A stretch of 64,000 nt of DNA from DIGJ01 sp041739345 (GTDB taxonomy: Bacteria > Bacillota > Clostridia > Lachnospirales > Lachnospiraceae). Numbering within the stretch: the stretch's first letter is position 1; each line of letters opens with the position of its first letter. This document shows, piece by piece, positions 52,529 to 61,079 of the stretch. The stretch spans positions 1-64,000 of the forward strand of contig JBGSNZ010000001.1 in NCBI GenBank assembly GCA_041739345.1, written 5' to 3'. Position numbers and translations under genes: made by a program. The notes beneath the pieces were generated by a model. The model did no database searches, was not told the DNA's origin, and saw only the letters and a list, made by a program, of their open reading frames with translations.

Positions 52529-52807
52529 GGACGCGAGTCTTTGCTGCTATATGACGCCATGAAGGGCTGAGTATTTTAGTCCTTTTGCAATTTAAACGGC
52601 TCCCCGGATGGAGTTTTATATCAAGCGCATGGGAATTCCACGTAACCTCTAAACATCGAAAATTGACTCTTAGGGGAGTCATTTTTCGATAGAGTTTACG
52701 TTCCATATGCTCTAATGATATAAAACTCCATCCGGGGAGCCGTATAAATTGGACGACAGATTATGAACTCAGCCTTTCATGGCTGGCTACGTAATGTGGA
52801 CTCGCTG
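52529..52807 (+). repeat. Family-1 structured hairpin element, copy C (279 nt)
   Basis: It begins GGACGCGAGTC and closes with GACTCGC. ATGAAGGGCTGAGT pairs with ACTCAGCCTTTCAT. A 28-bp perfect stem (52596-52623 with 52716-52743) follows, around a core with AACCTCTAAACATCGAAA, an apical ACTC...GAGT stem, and ATAGAGTT...CATATGC. The core matches copies A and B, the stems do not. It lies 29 bases after infA and could also end transcription. Confidence 0.85.
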
Positions 52808-52854
52808 ATATTGAAGTGGTTAATAAATTAAGAATTGAGATTGAAAATAGTAAT

Positions 52855-52899
52855 GAGTCAAAAGTAGGTCATGCAGTGGTCTGGTTTTGGCTCTTTTTG
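52855..52899 (+). terminator. Terminator closing the S10-spc transcription unit
   Basis: GAGTCAAAA pairs with TTTTGGCTC (one G-T) around a 21-base loop, followed by TTTTTG. It lies after the element behind infA and before the glycosidase gene. Confidence 0.7.
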
Positions 52900-53128
52900 T
52901 ATTAGACTATGTTGAAAATAATTATGTAATTAAATATGGATTACTTGGAGGCTACATCAAAGTTACTTCAGTAATGACAATATTTTAGAACCAATACAGG
53001 TAAATATTGTAACATTGCATAAAAATTTTAGAACTACATTTTAACCATATTGCAATATGATTATAATTACTATCTGCAAAAGCTGCATTTAGACATTTGG
53101 GTAATAAATTTTGGAAGGAGCAAAAAAA
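52900..53128 (+). promoter_or_regulatory. Upstream region of the glycosidase gene
   Basis: AT-rich. A TATAAT at 53062-53067 has only a weak -35 (TTTTAA, 17-base spacer), which suggests need of an activator. AAGGAGC precedes the ATG. No clear operator was seen. Confidence 0.4.
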
Positions 53129-56100
53129 ATGGGGAAAATGCGTAATAAAGTGAGACGATGCAATGCACTATTTCTAGCGGTTGTGATGATATTAACGACT
53201 GGTTTTGGAAGTACGCCATTAACTGCACAAGCGGCAGATACTTCGAGTTTTGTTGAGATTAATGGATTTAATGGAGATTTTGAAAATGGTCTGGCTGGAT
53301 GGACTGTAACAAAAGATGGATCGGTTACAACTGGGGAGGATTATGCTTCAGGTTCCAAGCATTATTACAGGGCGTTTATAAATACGTACGCTAAGATTAA
53401 TAAGACAACGATATTTGAAGCCTTGAATACTGAGGACAATATCGGACATACATACAAACTAAGTAGAACAATTACCGGACTGACTAATGGAACTTATTAT
53501 GCATATGCAGAAGCAGCGGGTGCAAATGACGCAGGTGGAAGCCTTTCCATGACGCTTGATGCAGGTTCTAAATCAGCCACTTTGTCACCAAGTAAATGGG
53601 ATAATTGGATTAATAGTTCGACCGAAACTTTTCAAGTAACCGATGGAACCTTGGAAATTTCAGTTTCAATGAAATTAACCAATCAATATGTAAATCTTGA
53701 TAACATTAAGCTTTTCTATGATAATAGCGCAGCTAAAGTTGTAAATAACGTTGAACCGCTTATATCAAAAGTTACGGTTGGACAAACATTTACTGCACCT
53801 ACGCAGGCAAGCGTGACTTATACAGATGCAACAAGTGCAATGTTTGATGTTGTATGGGATACAACAAGCTTAGCGGCTGTTGATACAAGTAAAATAGGAA
53901 GCTATATCGTAACAGGTAAAGTTACGGTAAATGCAACAGAATATCCTACACAAGTGACCGTAATCGTGCAAGCAGATGCTGGATTAACTCAGACAATTGC
54001 AGCAGATGCACAAGGAAGTATTGATTTTGACAGCAATTGGAAGTTCTATCTTGCAACAAGAACACCTGAAGTAGCCGATACTGGATTTGCCGAAGGCGGA
54101 GTAAAAGATGCAGGGTTATATACAACCAATCAAATCATAGCCAGTGATTTCAATGACTTGGATTGGAGAACGGTAGATGTACCGCATGATTTTAGTATTG
54201 AAGGAGAAAAAACAGCTGCTTCGGTTGACTCACAGGCATATTTACAAGGAGGGCTTGCGTATTATCGAAAAAGCTTTGAGATGCCTGCGTCCATGTCTAA
54301 TTCAAAGAGAATCAGTATTGATTTTGAAGGTGTATATCAAAACTGCGTGGTATATCTGAATGGTCAAGAAGTTGGAAGTTATCCAAATGGATATACGGGT
54401 TTTGCCTTGGATATTACAAATAAAGTTAAATATGGGGACGAAAATTTATTAGTTGTAAAGGTGCAGAACATGTCACCATCCGGAAGATGGTATACCGGAA
54501 GTGGTATTACAAGACCGGTACATCTTGTTGTTGACAATCTGGCTTGCTTTAATCGTAATGGAATCACATTAACAGCACCAGATATTGCAACTGATTATAA
54601 TGCAAATCAATCAGGAGAATTAAATGTAACAGCAGAAGCATATTCCGATGCCTCCAATGCAAATGTTTATTTGAAAACGACGGTATACGATGCAAAAGGA
54701 ACTGCCATTACAACAAAATCAACGGATGCAACTGCAATTAATCCATCAACTGCATTCTCTTTAACGCAGAAGGTAACAGTAGATAACGTAGCATTGTGGT
54801 ATCCATGGAATTTAGGTACACCATATCTTTATACGGTAAAAAATGAGATGTATTTGCAAGATAATGGCGGAGATGGTAGTTGGGTTCTTGTTGATACCGA
54901 TGAAACCGAATATGGTTTCCGTTGGGTGGAAGTAAAAGAAACGACCGCTAGTAAGGATAGCGGTGGACTTTATGTAAATGGATTGTACACAAAGATTCAG
55001 GGTGTAGATTTACACCATGACAACGGTGCGTTGGGTGCCGCAAGTTATACCGATGCGTATGAGCGCCAGTTCAACTTATTGATGGATATGGGGGTAAACG
55101 CTTATCGTACTTCTCATTGCCCACCATCGAAACAAGTTATGGAGGTTTGTAGAAGAAAAGGTATCTTGGTGGTAGAAGAAGCATTCGATGGCTGGGGTCA
55201 AACAAAGGCAACCTATGATTTTGGTAATTTCTTTTTTAAAGCCGTTCCATCGGATTGGGTAGGATTAAAGGCCAATGGATTAACTTCGCTGCCGACACCA
55301 GCCAAAAATTATACAGGAGCAGTATATACATGGAGTGATTGGGTACTAAGAGAGATGGTTAACAGAGACAAAAATGAACCTTCCGTTATTGCGTGGTCAA
55401 TTGGGAATGAGGTACGAAAATTAGGTACTAAACCATCTTGGTACGATTTATCAAAATACGATACATTAGGTGTTAGTCCAAGTGGAATGAATGAGTACAC
55501 AGAAGCAGTCCGTCTTCGTAGCAATGTCGATGCAGCCGATGGAACACGCCTTGTATTAATGGGTGGAGACCAAGAACGAAAAGTACCTGACGCCAAAACT
55601 GTCTGGGGACTTGTAAACCAAGTATTAGATGGCTATGGATTAAACTATAATACAGCAATATCTGTGGATGGCTTAATCAATCGCTATTCGATTGGAGATG
55701 GTTCATTAAATGCAAAAGGAAGTAAGACATTTTTCTTTGAGTCTGAGTCATCTTCACAGACTTCTTCTCGTGGCGTATATTTAGATGCAAAACTATCCAA
55801 TACAGGCATTAATCGTACACCTGGATCAAGAGGAGGATCAAACTATGATAATGATTTCGCTTCCTGGACCATGTCAAATGAATATGGTTTGAAAAAAGAC
55901 AGAGATCGAAAGAGTTTTGTCGGGCAATTTATTTGGACGGGATTTGATTACCTGGGAGAACCAACTCCGTACCAAGTCTATCCAGTAGGAGTTTCTTCGT
56001 TTGGCACGATTGATACCGCAGGTTTCCCAAAGGATTCCTTCTATTTATATCAGAGCCAGTGGTCCAACAAGCCAATGGTTCACATTGTTCCGGGTGATTG

Positions 56101-58801
56101 GGATCAGTGGAGAAAAGGAGAAGTGGTTGATGTATGGGTGAATACCAATGTAAAGACTGCGGAATTATTCTTAAATGGAAAATCACTTGGCAAGAAAAGT
56201 TTCGATGAAAAAGTAACAGCATATGGTAAAAAGTATTATGAGACATCCGAAGCTACTACGGATGATAAGACTTGGGCTGATAGTACGAATGCAGGCGGTT
56301 ATACAAGTACAGGAGCAACCCTAGATGCAGGAGAAACCAATTATGGTAAACTTCATCTTACTTGGGAAGTGCCTTATGAAGCTGGTAAATTGGAAGTAAA
56401 AGCATATGGTAGTGATGGAAAAACAGTAGTTGCAACAGACGCTGTATCTACTTCTTCTACACCATATACCATCCAGACAAAAACAGATAAAACTGTATTG
56501 GAAGCAGATGGAACAAGCTTATCCTATATCGAATGTACGGTAGTGGACAAAGATGGAAACATGGTTGCAAATGCAAATAATTTAGTAAACTTCAATGTGA
56601 CAGGTCCAGCTTTAATTGTAGGTGTAGATAACGGACAACAGGAAAATGCAGAACTTTACAAATACGGAAATGTTGACAAAAATACACATTCCGAGCGTAC
56701 GGCATATAACGGTAAAGTACTGGTTATCTTAAAATCAGAAAAAACAGCAGGTGATGCAACGGTAACAATCAGTGCGGATAATTTAAAACCAGCACAGGTT
56801 GCACTTAAAGTGACAGCAGACGGAACTGGGGAAGAACCAGTAAAGCCAACCGTAGCAGAAACCTTTGTATCAGTTGATCCAGTAAATATTGCAGTACCTG
56901 ATGGAGTAGAAGTTCCATTGCCTGCAGTAGTAAAAGTAAACTATGACGGTGGAGATGCGGGAGCTTATCATGTAATGAAAGCGGTAACATGGTCTACATT
57001 GTTAGATGGTATAGCAGAAGGAACGGTAGAAGGAATTGAAGCAAAAGCAAAGGCAACGTTGACAGTAGATACAACAATTAAATCAAATGTTGATTTGGCA
57101 GAAAATATAGCATTAGCTACGGATACAACTAGATATAATTTTAGTGGACTTCCAGGTGACAGTGAAGTTAGGAAAGGTGCAATCGCAACAGCATCCTTTA
57201 CTGGTTCAAAAGAAAACTATCCAAATAATCTGTTGATTGGCAATAATGCAAAGACATGGTCCAATGAATATTCACGAGGAGAGTCGGTATTGCTTCCCAA
57301 AAATAGTGCATCAAGAAAATATGAATATGTTACCTTATTATGGGATAAAACAAAAGTATTCAATACGGTTGAACTTTCATTCGTTCAATCTAAGACCAAA
57401 GGAATGCCAGGTGTTCTTGAAGTGCAGTATTGGAATGGAACAAAATGGGTAGCCGCTGCAAACCAGAGTATAAGCAAGGCAACCGTAACAAATGAAGCCT
57501 CTGTAATGAGGTTTGATACCGTTGCAACTGATAAGGTTCGTGTATATATGGAAAATGCAACACCATATACAGCCAATGGACATATAGAAATTGCAAAGGC
57601 AGCTGTTAAGTATAGTGACGCAAAGATTGCGCTAACTGGATTAGCATTGGATAATAAAACGATGAAGGTGGGAGAGAAACTTACGTTAACACCAAGTTTC
57701 GCACCAATTGATGCAAGCAACAAGAAGTTAGCATGGACGACATCAGATCAAACAATTGCAACCGTAGTAAATGGAGAACTTACTGCATTGAAAGAAGGAG
57801 TTGTAACCATTACAGCGACAGCTGTCTCGAATACATCAATCAGTGCAAGCTGCACAGTTACAGTGGAGGCAAAAGTAGTTGAAGATCCAATTGTGTTAAA
57901 ACTGACCTTAGATGCTACAAAGACCGTAGAGGTTGAAAATGTATTTACATTAACCCCTATTATCACACCAGAAAATACAAAGAACAAAAATGTAACATGG
58001 ACAACATCAGATGGAGATGTTGCATATGTAGTAAATGGGAAAGTATTTGCTTTAAAAGAAGGAAAGGCGACAATTACGGCAATCTTAGAATTGGATAAGA
58101 CAGTTACAGCAAGTTGCGAGGTTAAAGTTGTGAGAGAAATTGTAACAGGACCAACAACTCCAGCAACACCAACAAAACCAACAACACCGACTACTGACAA
58201 GCCAGAAACGCCAAAGAACTCAGACGTTGTTACAGTTGAAATAAAAGATAGAGTAAAGACAGAAATTAAAAAAGGTGATGTGGAAGCAACTACAAGCAAG
58301 AATGGAATCTATTATGCAGAGGACGGAAGCAAGATTACCAATGCAATCATAGCAACAAGTGATGGAGAAAGATACATTGTTGATAAAGATGGTAAGAAAT
58401 ATGTTTCTACTATCGTAGCGGCTAATAATGGAAATAAGTATATAACCAATGAAAAAGGAGCAATTGTTACGGGAAGTATCGTAGAAGCAGGTGGTGCGAA
58501 ATATTATACTTCGAAAACTACGGGTAAGATTGCAACCAATGCACTAGTCAAATTAGATAATGCTAAATATGTGGCAACAAAAACAGGAGAGCTTGCGATT
58601 GGGAAAATAGTCACAGTAAAAAAGGCAAAATACTACGCATCAAAGACTACTGGAAAAGTAGTCAGTAACAAATTATTTGTACTTAATGGTAAGATATATT
58701 ACGCGGAAAAATCTGGGAAATTAGCAATTTCAAAATGGGTAACCATTAACAATATTAAATATTACTGCAATAAAAAGGGTGTTATTACTAAAACTAAATA
58801 A
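53129..58801 (+). CDS. Secreted multidomain GH2 glycosidase, beta-galactosidase-like
   Basis: A 1,890-residue exported enzyme. A signal peptide ends near AQA-AD (~33). A carbohydrate-binding-like domain (~35-200) and an Ig-like domain lead to the GH2 core (~290-890): sugar-binding (VDVPHDFSIEGEK), Ig-like and TIM barrel (QGVDLHHDNGALG, RTSHCPPSKQVMEVC). The acid/base is Glu761 in SIGNEV; the nucleophile is probably Glu873 before SSSQTSSRGVY. Behind it lie a DUF4982-like domain, an invasin-like Ig domain, a discoidin-like region and two Big_2 domains. The end carries about eight ~20-residue Tyr/Gly/Lys-rich repeats like choline-binding or wall-binding repeats. It probably trims beta-galactosides on host or plant glycans. 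It lies within the ribosomal cluster with its own terminator and is the clearest insertion there. Confidence 0.88.
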   Translation: MGKMRNKVRRCNALFLAVVMILTTGFGSTPLTAQAADTSSFVEINGFNGDFENGLAGWTVTKDGSVTTGEDYASGSKHYYRAFINTYAKINKTTIFEALNTEDNIGHTYKLSRTITGLTNGTYYAYAEAAGANDAGGSLSMTLDAGSKSATLSPSKWDNWINSSTETFQVTDGTLEISVSMKLTNQYVNLDNIKLFYDNSAAKVVNNVEPLISKVTVGQTFTAPTQASVTYTDATSAMFDVVWDTTSLAAVDTSKIGSYIVTGKVTVNATEYPTQVTVIVQADAGLTQTIAADAQGSIDFDSNWKFYLATRTPEVADTGFAEGGVKDAGLYTTNQIIASDFNDLDWRTVDVPHDFSIEGEKTAASVDSQAYLQGGLAYYRKSFEMPASMSNSKRISIDFEGVYQNCVVYLNGQEVGSYPNGYTGFALDITNKVKYGDENLLVVKVQNMSPSGRWYTGSGITRPVHLVVDNLACFNRNGITLTAPDIATDYNANQSGELNVTAEAYSDASNANVYLKTTVYDAKGTAITTKSTDATAINPSTAFSLTQKVTVDNVALWYPWNLGTPYLYTVKNEMYLQDNGGDGSWVLVDTDETEYGFRWVEVKETTASKDSGGLYVNGLYTKIQGVDLHHDNGALGAASYTDAYERQFNLLMDMGVNAYRTSHCPPSKQVMEVCRRKGILVVEEAFDGWGQTKATYDFGNFFFKAVPSDWVGLKANGLTSLPTPAKNYTGAVYTWSDWVLREMVNRDKNEPSVIAWSIGNEVRKLGTKPSWYDLSKYDTLGVSPSGMNEYTEAVRLRSNVDAADGTRLVLMGGDQERKVPDAKTVWGLVNQVLDGYGLNYNTAISVDGLINRYSIGDGSLNAKGSKTFFFESESSSQTSSRGVYLDAKLSNTGINRTPGSRGGSNYDNDFASWTMSNEYGLKKDRDRKSFVGQFIWTGFDYLGEPTPYQVYPVGVSSFGTIDTAGFPKDSFYLYQSQWSNKPMVHIVPGDWDQWRKGEVVDVWVNTNVKTAELFLNGKSLGKKSFDEKVTAYGKKYYETSEATTDDKTWADSTNAGGYTSTGATLDAGETNYGKLHLTWEVPYEAGKLEVKAYGSDGKTVVATDAVSTSSTPYTIQTKTDKTVLEADGTSLSYIECTVVDKDGNMVANANNLVNFNVTGPALIVGVDNGQQENAELYKYGNVDKNTHSERTAYNGKVLVILKSEKTAGDATVTISADNLKPAQVALKVTADGTGEEPVKPTVAETFVSVDPVNIAVPDGVEVPLPAVVKVNYDGGDAGAYHVMKAVTWSTLLDGIAEGTVEGIEAKAKATLTVDTTIKSNVDLAENIALATDTTRYNFSGLPGDSEVRKGAIATASFTGSKENYPNNLLIGNNAKTWSNEYSRGESVLLPKNSASRKYEYVTLLWDKTKVFNTVELSFVQSKTKGMPGVLEVQYWNGTKWVAAANQSISKATVTNEASVMRFDTVATDKVRVYMENATPYTANGHIEIAKAAVKYSDAKIALTGLALDNKTMKVGEKLTLTPSFAPIDASNKKLAWTTSDQTIATVVNGELTALKEGVVTITATAVSNTSISASCTVTVEAKVVEDPIVLKLTLDATKTVEVENVFTLTPIITPENTKNKNVTWTTSDGDVAYVVNGKVFALKEGKATITAILELDKTVTASCEVKVVREIVTGPTTPATPTKPTTPTTDKPETPKNSDVVTVEIKDRVKTEIKKGDVEATTSKNGIYYAEDGSKITNAIIATSDGERYIVDKDGKKYVSTIVAANNGNKYITNEKGAIVTGSIVEAGGAKYYTSKTTGKIATNALVKLDNAKYVATKTGELAIGKIVTVKKAKYYASKTTGKVVSNKLFVLNGKIYYAEKSGKLAISKWVTINNIKYYCNKKGVITKTK

Positions 58802-58814
58802 ACATAGTAACCAA

Positions 58815-58867
58815 AAGAACTCAAACACAGAAAAATATTATTATGCGCTGTGTTTGAGTTCTTTATT
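58815..58867 (+). terminator. Terminator after the glycosidase gene
   Basis: AAGAACTCAAACACAG pairs exactly with CTGTGTTTGAGTTCTT over a 17-base loop, followed by TATT. Confidence 0.85.
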
Positions 58868-58974
58868 CTGGGAATAATAACCTATATGTATTTCTTCATA
58901 TTATAATAGGAATAAAATGAAATTAGAGTAACAACGATACTTAAATACTATATGAAATTTATTCCAGAATAAAG
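58861..58974. repeat. Inverted repeat at the right edge of the glycosidase insert
   Basis: CTTTATTCTGGGAATAA (58861-58877) is matched by the complement TTATTCC-AGAATAAAG ending at 58974, with one base missing, about 80 bases apart. Inner short pairs such as TTCATA with TATGAA add to the fold. It overlaps the terminator tail and ends 32 bases before the rpmJ promoter. Confidence 0.55.
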
Positions 58975-59005
58975 ATTCAAAGTATGAAAATAAGAAAAGT
59001 TGTTC

Positions 59006-59034
59006 TTGCATATTGAAAAAAACTGTGATACAAT
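59006..59034 (+). promoter_or_regulatory. Sigma-A promoter for rpmJ
   Basis: TTGCAT and TACAAT with a 17-base spacer, 34 bases before the rpmJ start. It restores expression downstream of the inserted glycosidase gene. Confidence 0.8.
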
Positions 59035-59067
59035 ATCAAGTGGACTTTTGCGAAAGGAGTGATTACA

Positions 59068-59181
59068 ATGAAGGTACGATCATCAGTTAAACCTATTTGT
59101 GAAAAATGCAAAATTATTAAACGAAAAGGAAGCGTCAGAGTTATCTGCGAAAATCCAAGACACAAGCAAAGACAAGGCTAA
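59068..59181 (+). CDS. rpmJ: Ribosomal protein L36, zinc type
   Basis: A 37-residue 50S protein: MKVRSSVKPICEKCKII and VICENPRHKQRQG. The Cys-Cys-Cys-His zinc ligands (C11, C14, C27, H32) are kept. AAAGGAGTG precedes ATG 59068. It is too short for many gene finders. A terminator-like hairpin follows 15 bases after the stop, so it may be expressed mostly alone. Confidence 0.96.
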   Translation: MKVRSSVKPICEKCKIIKRKGSVRVICENPRHKQRQG

Positions 59182-59195
59182 TGAATAGATAATGG

Positions 59196-59226
59196 CAAAA
59201 AACCAAAGTTTGACCTTTGGCTTTTT
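59196..59226 (+). terminator. Terminator-like hairpin after rpmJ
   Basis: AAACCAAAG and CTTTGG pair around TTTGAC, followed by CTTTTTATGCTGTTTTT. It may attenuate transcription into rpsM rather than stop it wholly. Confidence 0.6.
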
Positions 59227-59269
59227 ATGCTGTTTTTATACTTATATAGTTCTTGCTTTCTGTGTTAGG

Positions 59270-59510
59270 CTATACGGTGCTAGAATAGTACTGGGGTTTT
59301 TCCTGCCCAAACGAACTGGAAAAATGTGGTTCGCGATGTAGCATGATATCATGAACGGTCTGATTAACCGTTTTGAAAGATTATTTCTTTCAGTGTGCGG
59401 GGTGATCCCGTGGCATCATGGTTTAAAGCGGCTGATGTAGCAGGCAGTTGCTACATTATAATCAATCGGCTCTGATCATTACAGAGCTAAGTGGAAATAT
59501 TAATCTAACA
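59270..59510 (+). ncRNA. Structured untranslated leader of rpsM (alpha operon)
   Basis: A 355-base gap between rpmJ and rpsM holds serial stems: CATGATATCATG, AACGGT...ACCGTT, TGAAAG...CTTTCA, CGGG-TGAT-CCCG, TGTAGCA...TGCTACA and GGCTCTGATCATTACAGAGC. That density is unlike the other spacers. In E. coli, S4 represses this operon at the rpsM leader; a comparable control is a fair guess. No promoter between was clear. Confidence 0.5.
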
Positions 59511-59536
59511 AAGAAAATTTACGGAGGTAGAACACA

Positions 59537-59905
59537 ATGGCTCGTATTAGTGGTGTAGATTTACCAAGAGAGAAACGTGTTGAAATTGGTCTTACTTATA
59601 TCTATGGTATCGGTAGAGTAAGTTCTAATCGTATTCTTGCTGCGGCAAACGTTAATCCTGATACTCGTGTTAAGGACTTAACAGACGAAGAAGTAGGTAG
59701 AATCCGTGATGTAATCGACGATTCACAACAGGTTGAAGGTGATTTACGTAGAGAAATCGCTCTTAACATTAAGAGATTACAGGAAATCGGATGTTACAGA
59801 GGAATCCGTCATAGAAAAGGACTTCCAGTTCGTGGTCAAAAGACTAAGACAAACGCTAGAACTAGAAAAGGTCCTAAGCGTACAGTTGCAAATAAGAAAA
59901 AATAA
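59537..59905 (+). CDS. rpsM: Ribosomal protein S13
   Basis: 30S head protein of 122 residues forming bridges to the 50S and touching P-site tRNA. It has ARISGVDLPREKRVEIGLTYIYGIG, and GCYRGIRHRKGLPVRGQKTKTNARTRKGPKR. ACGGAGG precedes ATG 59537. First gene of the alpha block. Confidence 0.97.
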   Translation: MARISGVDLPREKRVEIGLTYIYGIGRVSSNRILAAANVNPDTRVKDLTDEEVGRIRDVIDDSQQVEGDLRREIALNIKRLQEIGCYRGIRHRKGLPVRGQKTKTNARTRKGPKRTVANKKK

Positions 59906-59937
59906 TAACAATAAAATCCATTAGGAGGGTTTGTCAA

Positions 59938-60333
59938 ATGGCTAAAAAAGTAGCAAAAAAAGTGGCAAAAAGACGTGTTAAGAAAAATGTCGATCGTGGA
60001 CAAGCACATATTCAGTCATCTTTTAACAATACAATCGTTACCCTGACAGATGTAGAAGGTAATGCTATTTCTTGGGCTAGCGCAGGTGGATTAGGATTTA
60101 GAGGTTCTAGAAAATCAACACCATACGCCGCACAAATGGCAGCAGAAACAGCAGCAAAGGCTGCATTACCACACGGTTTAAAATCAGTAGAAGTTATGGT
60201 TAAGGGTCCAGGTTCAGGACGTGAAGCTGCAATTCGTGCACTTCAAGCATGTGGAATCGAAGTTACTAGCATTAAAGATGTAACTCCAGTACCACATAAT
60301 GGATGTAGACCACCAAAACGTAGACGTGTCTAA
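59938..60333 (+). CDS. rpsK: Ribosomal protein S11
   Basis: 30S platform protein of 131 residues near the Shine-Dalgarno helix. It has HIQSSFNNTIVTLTDVEGNAI, RKSTPYAAQMAAE, and the end THNGCRPPKRRRV-type (VPHNGCRPPKRRRV). AGGAGGG precedes ATG 59938. Confidence 0.97.
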   Translation: MAKKVAKKVAKRRVKKNVDRGQAHIQSSFNNTIVTLTDVEGNAISWASAGGLGFRGSRKSTPYAAQMAAETAAKAALPHGLKSVEVMVKGPGSGREAAIRALQACGIEVTSIKDVTPVPHNGCRPPKRRRV

Positions 60334-60356
60334 TTAATAATAGGAGGTAAATAAGA

Positions 60357-60953
60357 ATGGCAGTAGATAGAACTCCCGTCCTTAAGAGATGTAGATCTCT
60401 TGGAATAGATCCAGTTTTCATGGGACTTGATAAAAAATCAAATCGTTCAAACGGTAGAGCTAACAAGAAAATGAGCGAATATGGCTTGCAATTAAGAGAA
60501 AAACAGAAAGCTAAATTCATATATGGTGTTTTAGAAAAACCTTTCAGAAATTATTTTGCTAAAGCAAAGAAGTTAAAATTTGGTACAACTGGTGAAAACT
60601 TAATGATTCTTCTTGAGTTAAGACTTGATAATGTTATGTACCGTATGGGTTATGCTAGAACAAGAAAAGAAGCAAGACAGATTGTTGGTCATAAGCATGT
60701 ATTAGTGAATGGTAAACGTATTAACATCCCTTCCTATTTAGTAAAAGCAGGAGATGTAATCGAAATTAAAGAAAAATACAAAACCGCTCAAAGATACAAA
60801 GATATTTTAGAAGTAACAGGCGGAAAAATATTACCATCTTGGTTAGAAGCGAATCATGAAGCTCTTACAGGAACGGTAAAAGAAATTCCAACAAGAGATT
60901 TGATTGATGTTCCTGTAAATGAAATGCTTATCGTCGAGTTATATAGTAAATAA
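60357..60953 (+). CDS. rpsD: Ribosomal protein S4
   Basis: 30S assembly initiator of 198 residues. It has the S4 RNA-binding motif (RLDNVMYRMGYARTRKEARQIVGHKHVLVNGKRI split over 94-128). The N-terminal cysteine cluster of zinc-type S4 is absent, with only one Cys (KRCRSLG). AGGAGG precedes ATG 60357. In E. coli it represses the alpha operon. Confidence 0.97.
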   Translation: MAVDRTPVLKRCRSLGIDPVFMGLDKKSNRSNGRANKKMSEYGLQLREKQKAKFIYGVLEKPFRNYFAKAKKLKFGTTGENLMILLELRLDNVMYRMGYARTRKEARQIVGHKHVLVNGKRINIPSYLVKAGDVIEIKEKYKTAQRYKDILEVTGGKILPSWLEANHEALTGTVKEIPTRDLIDVPVNEMLIVELYSK

Positions 60954-61079
60954 TAAATTGTATTTTATCTGTGGGAGAATATTTTGTAAATTCTCTCATG
61001 GACAGAATATGTTGCGATTTTTTTCATGTAAAACAATGATCGCAAATATATAGCATAATCCCAAAAGGAGGGTCCAGTA

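Noticed and set aside
57748..58299. A 183-residue minus-strand frame inside the glycosidase gene
   Set aside because: It is a shadow of the Big_2 and linker region, with no start signals.
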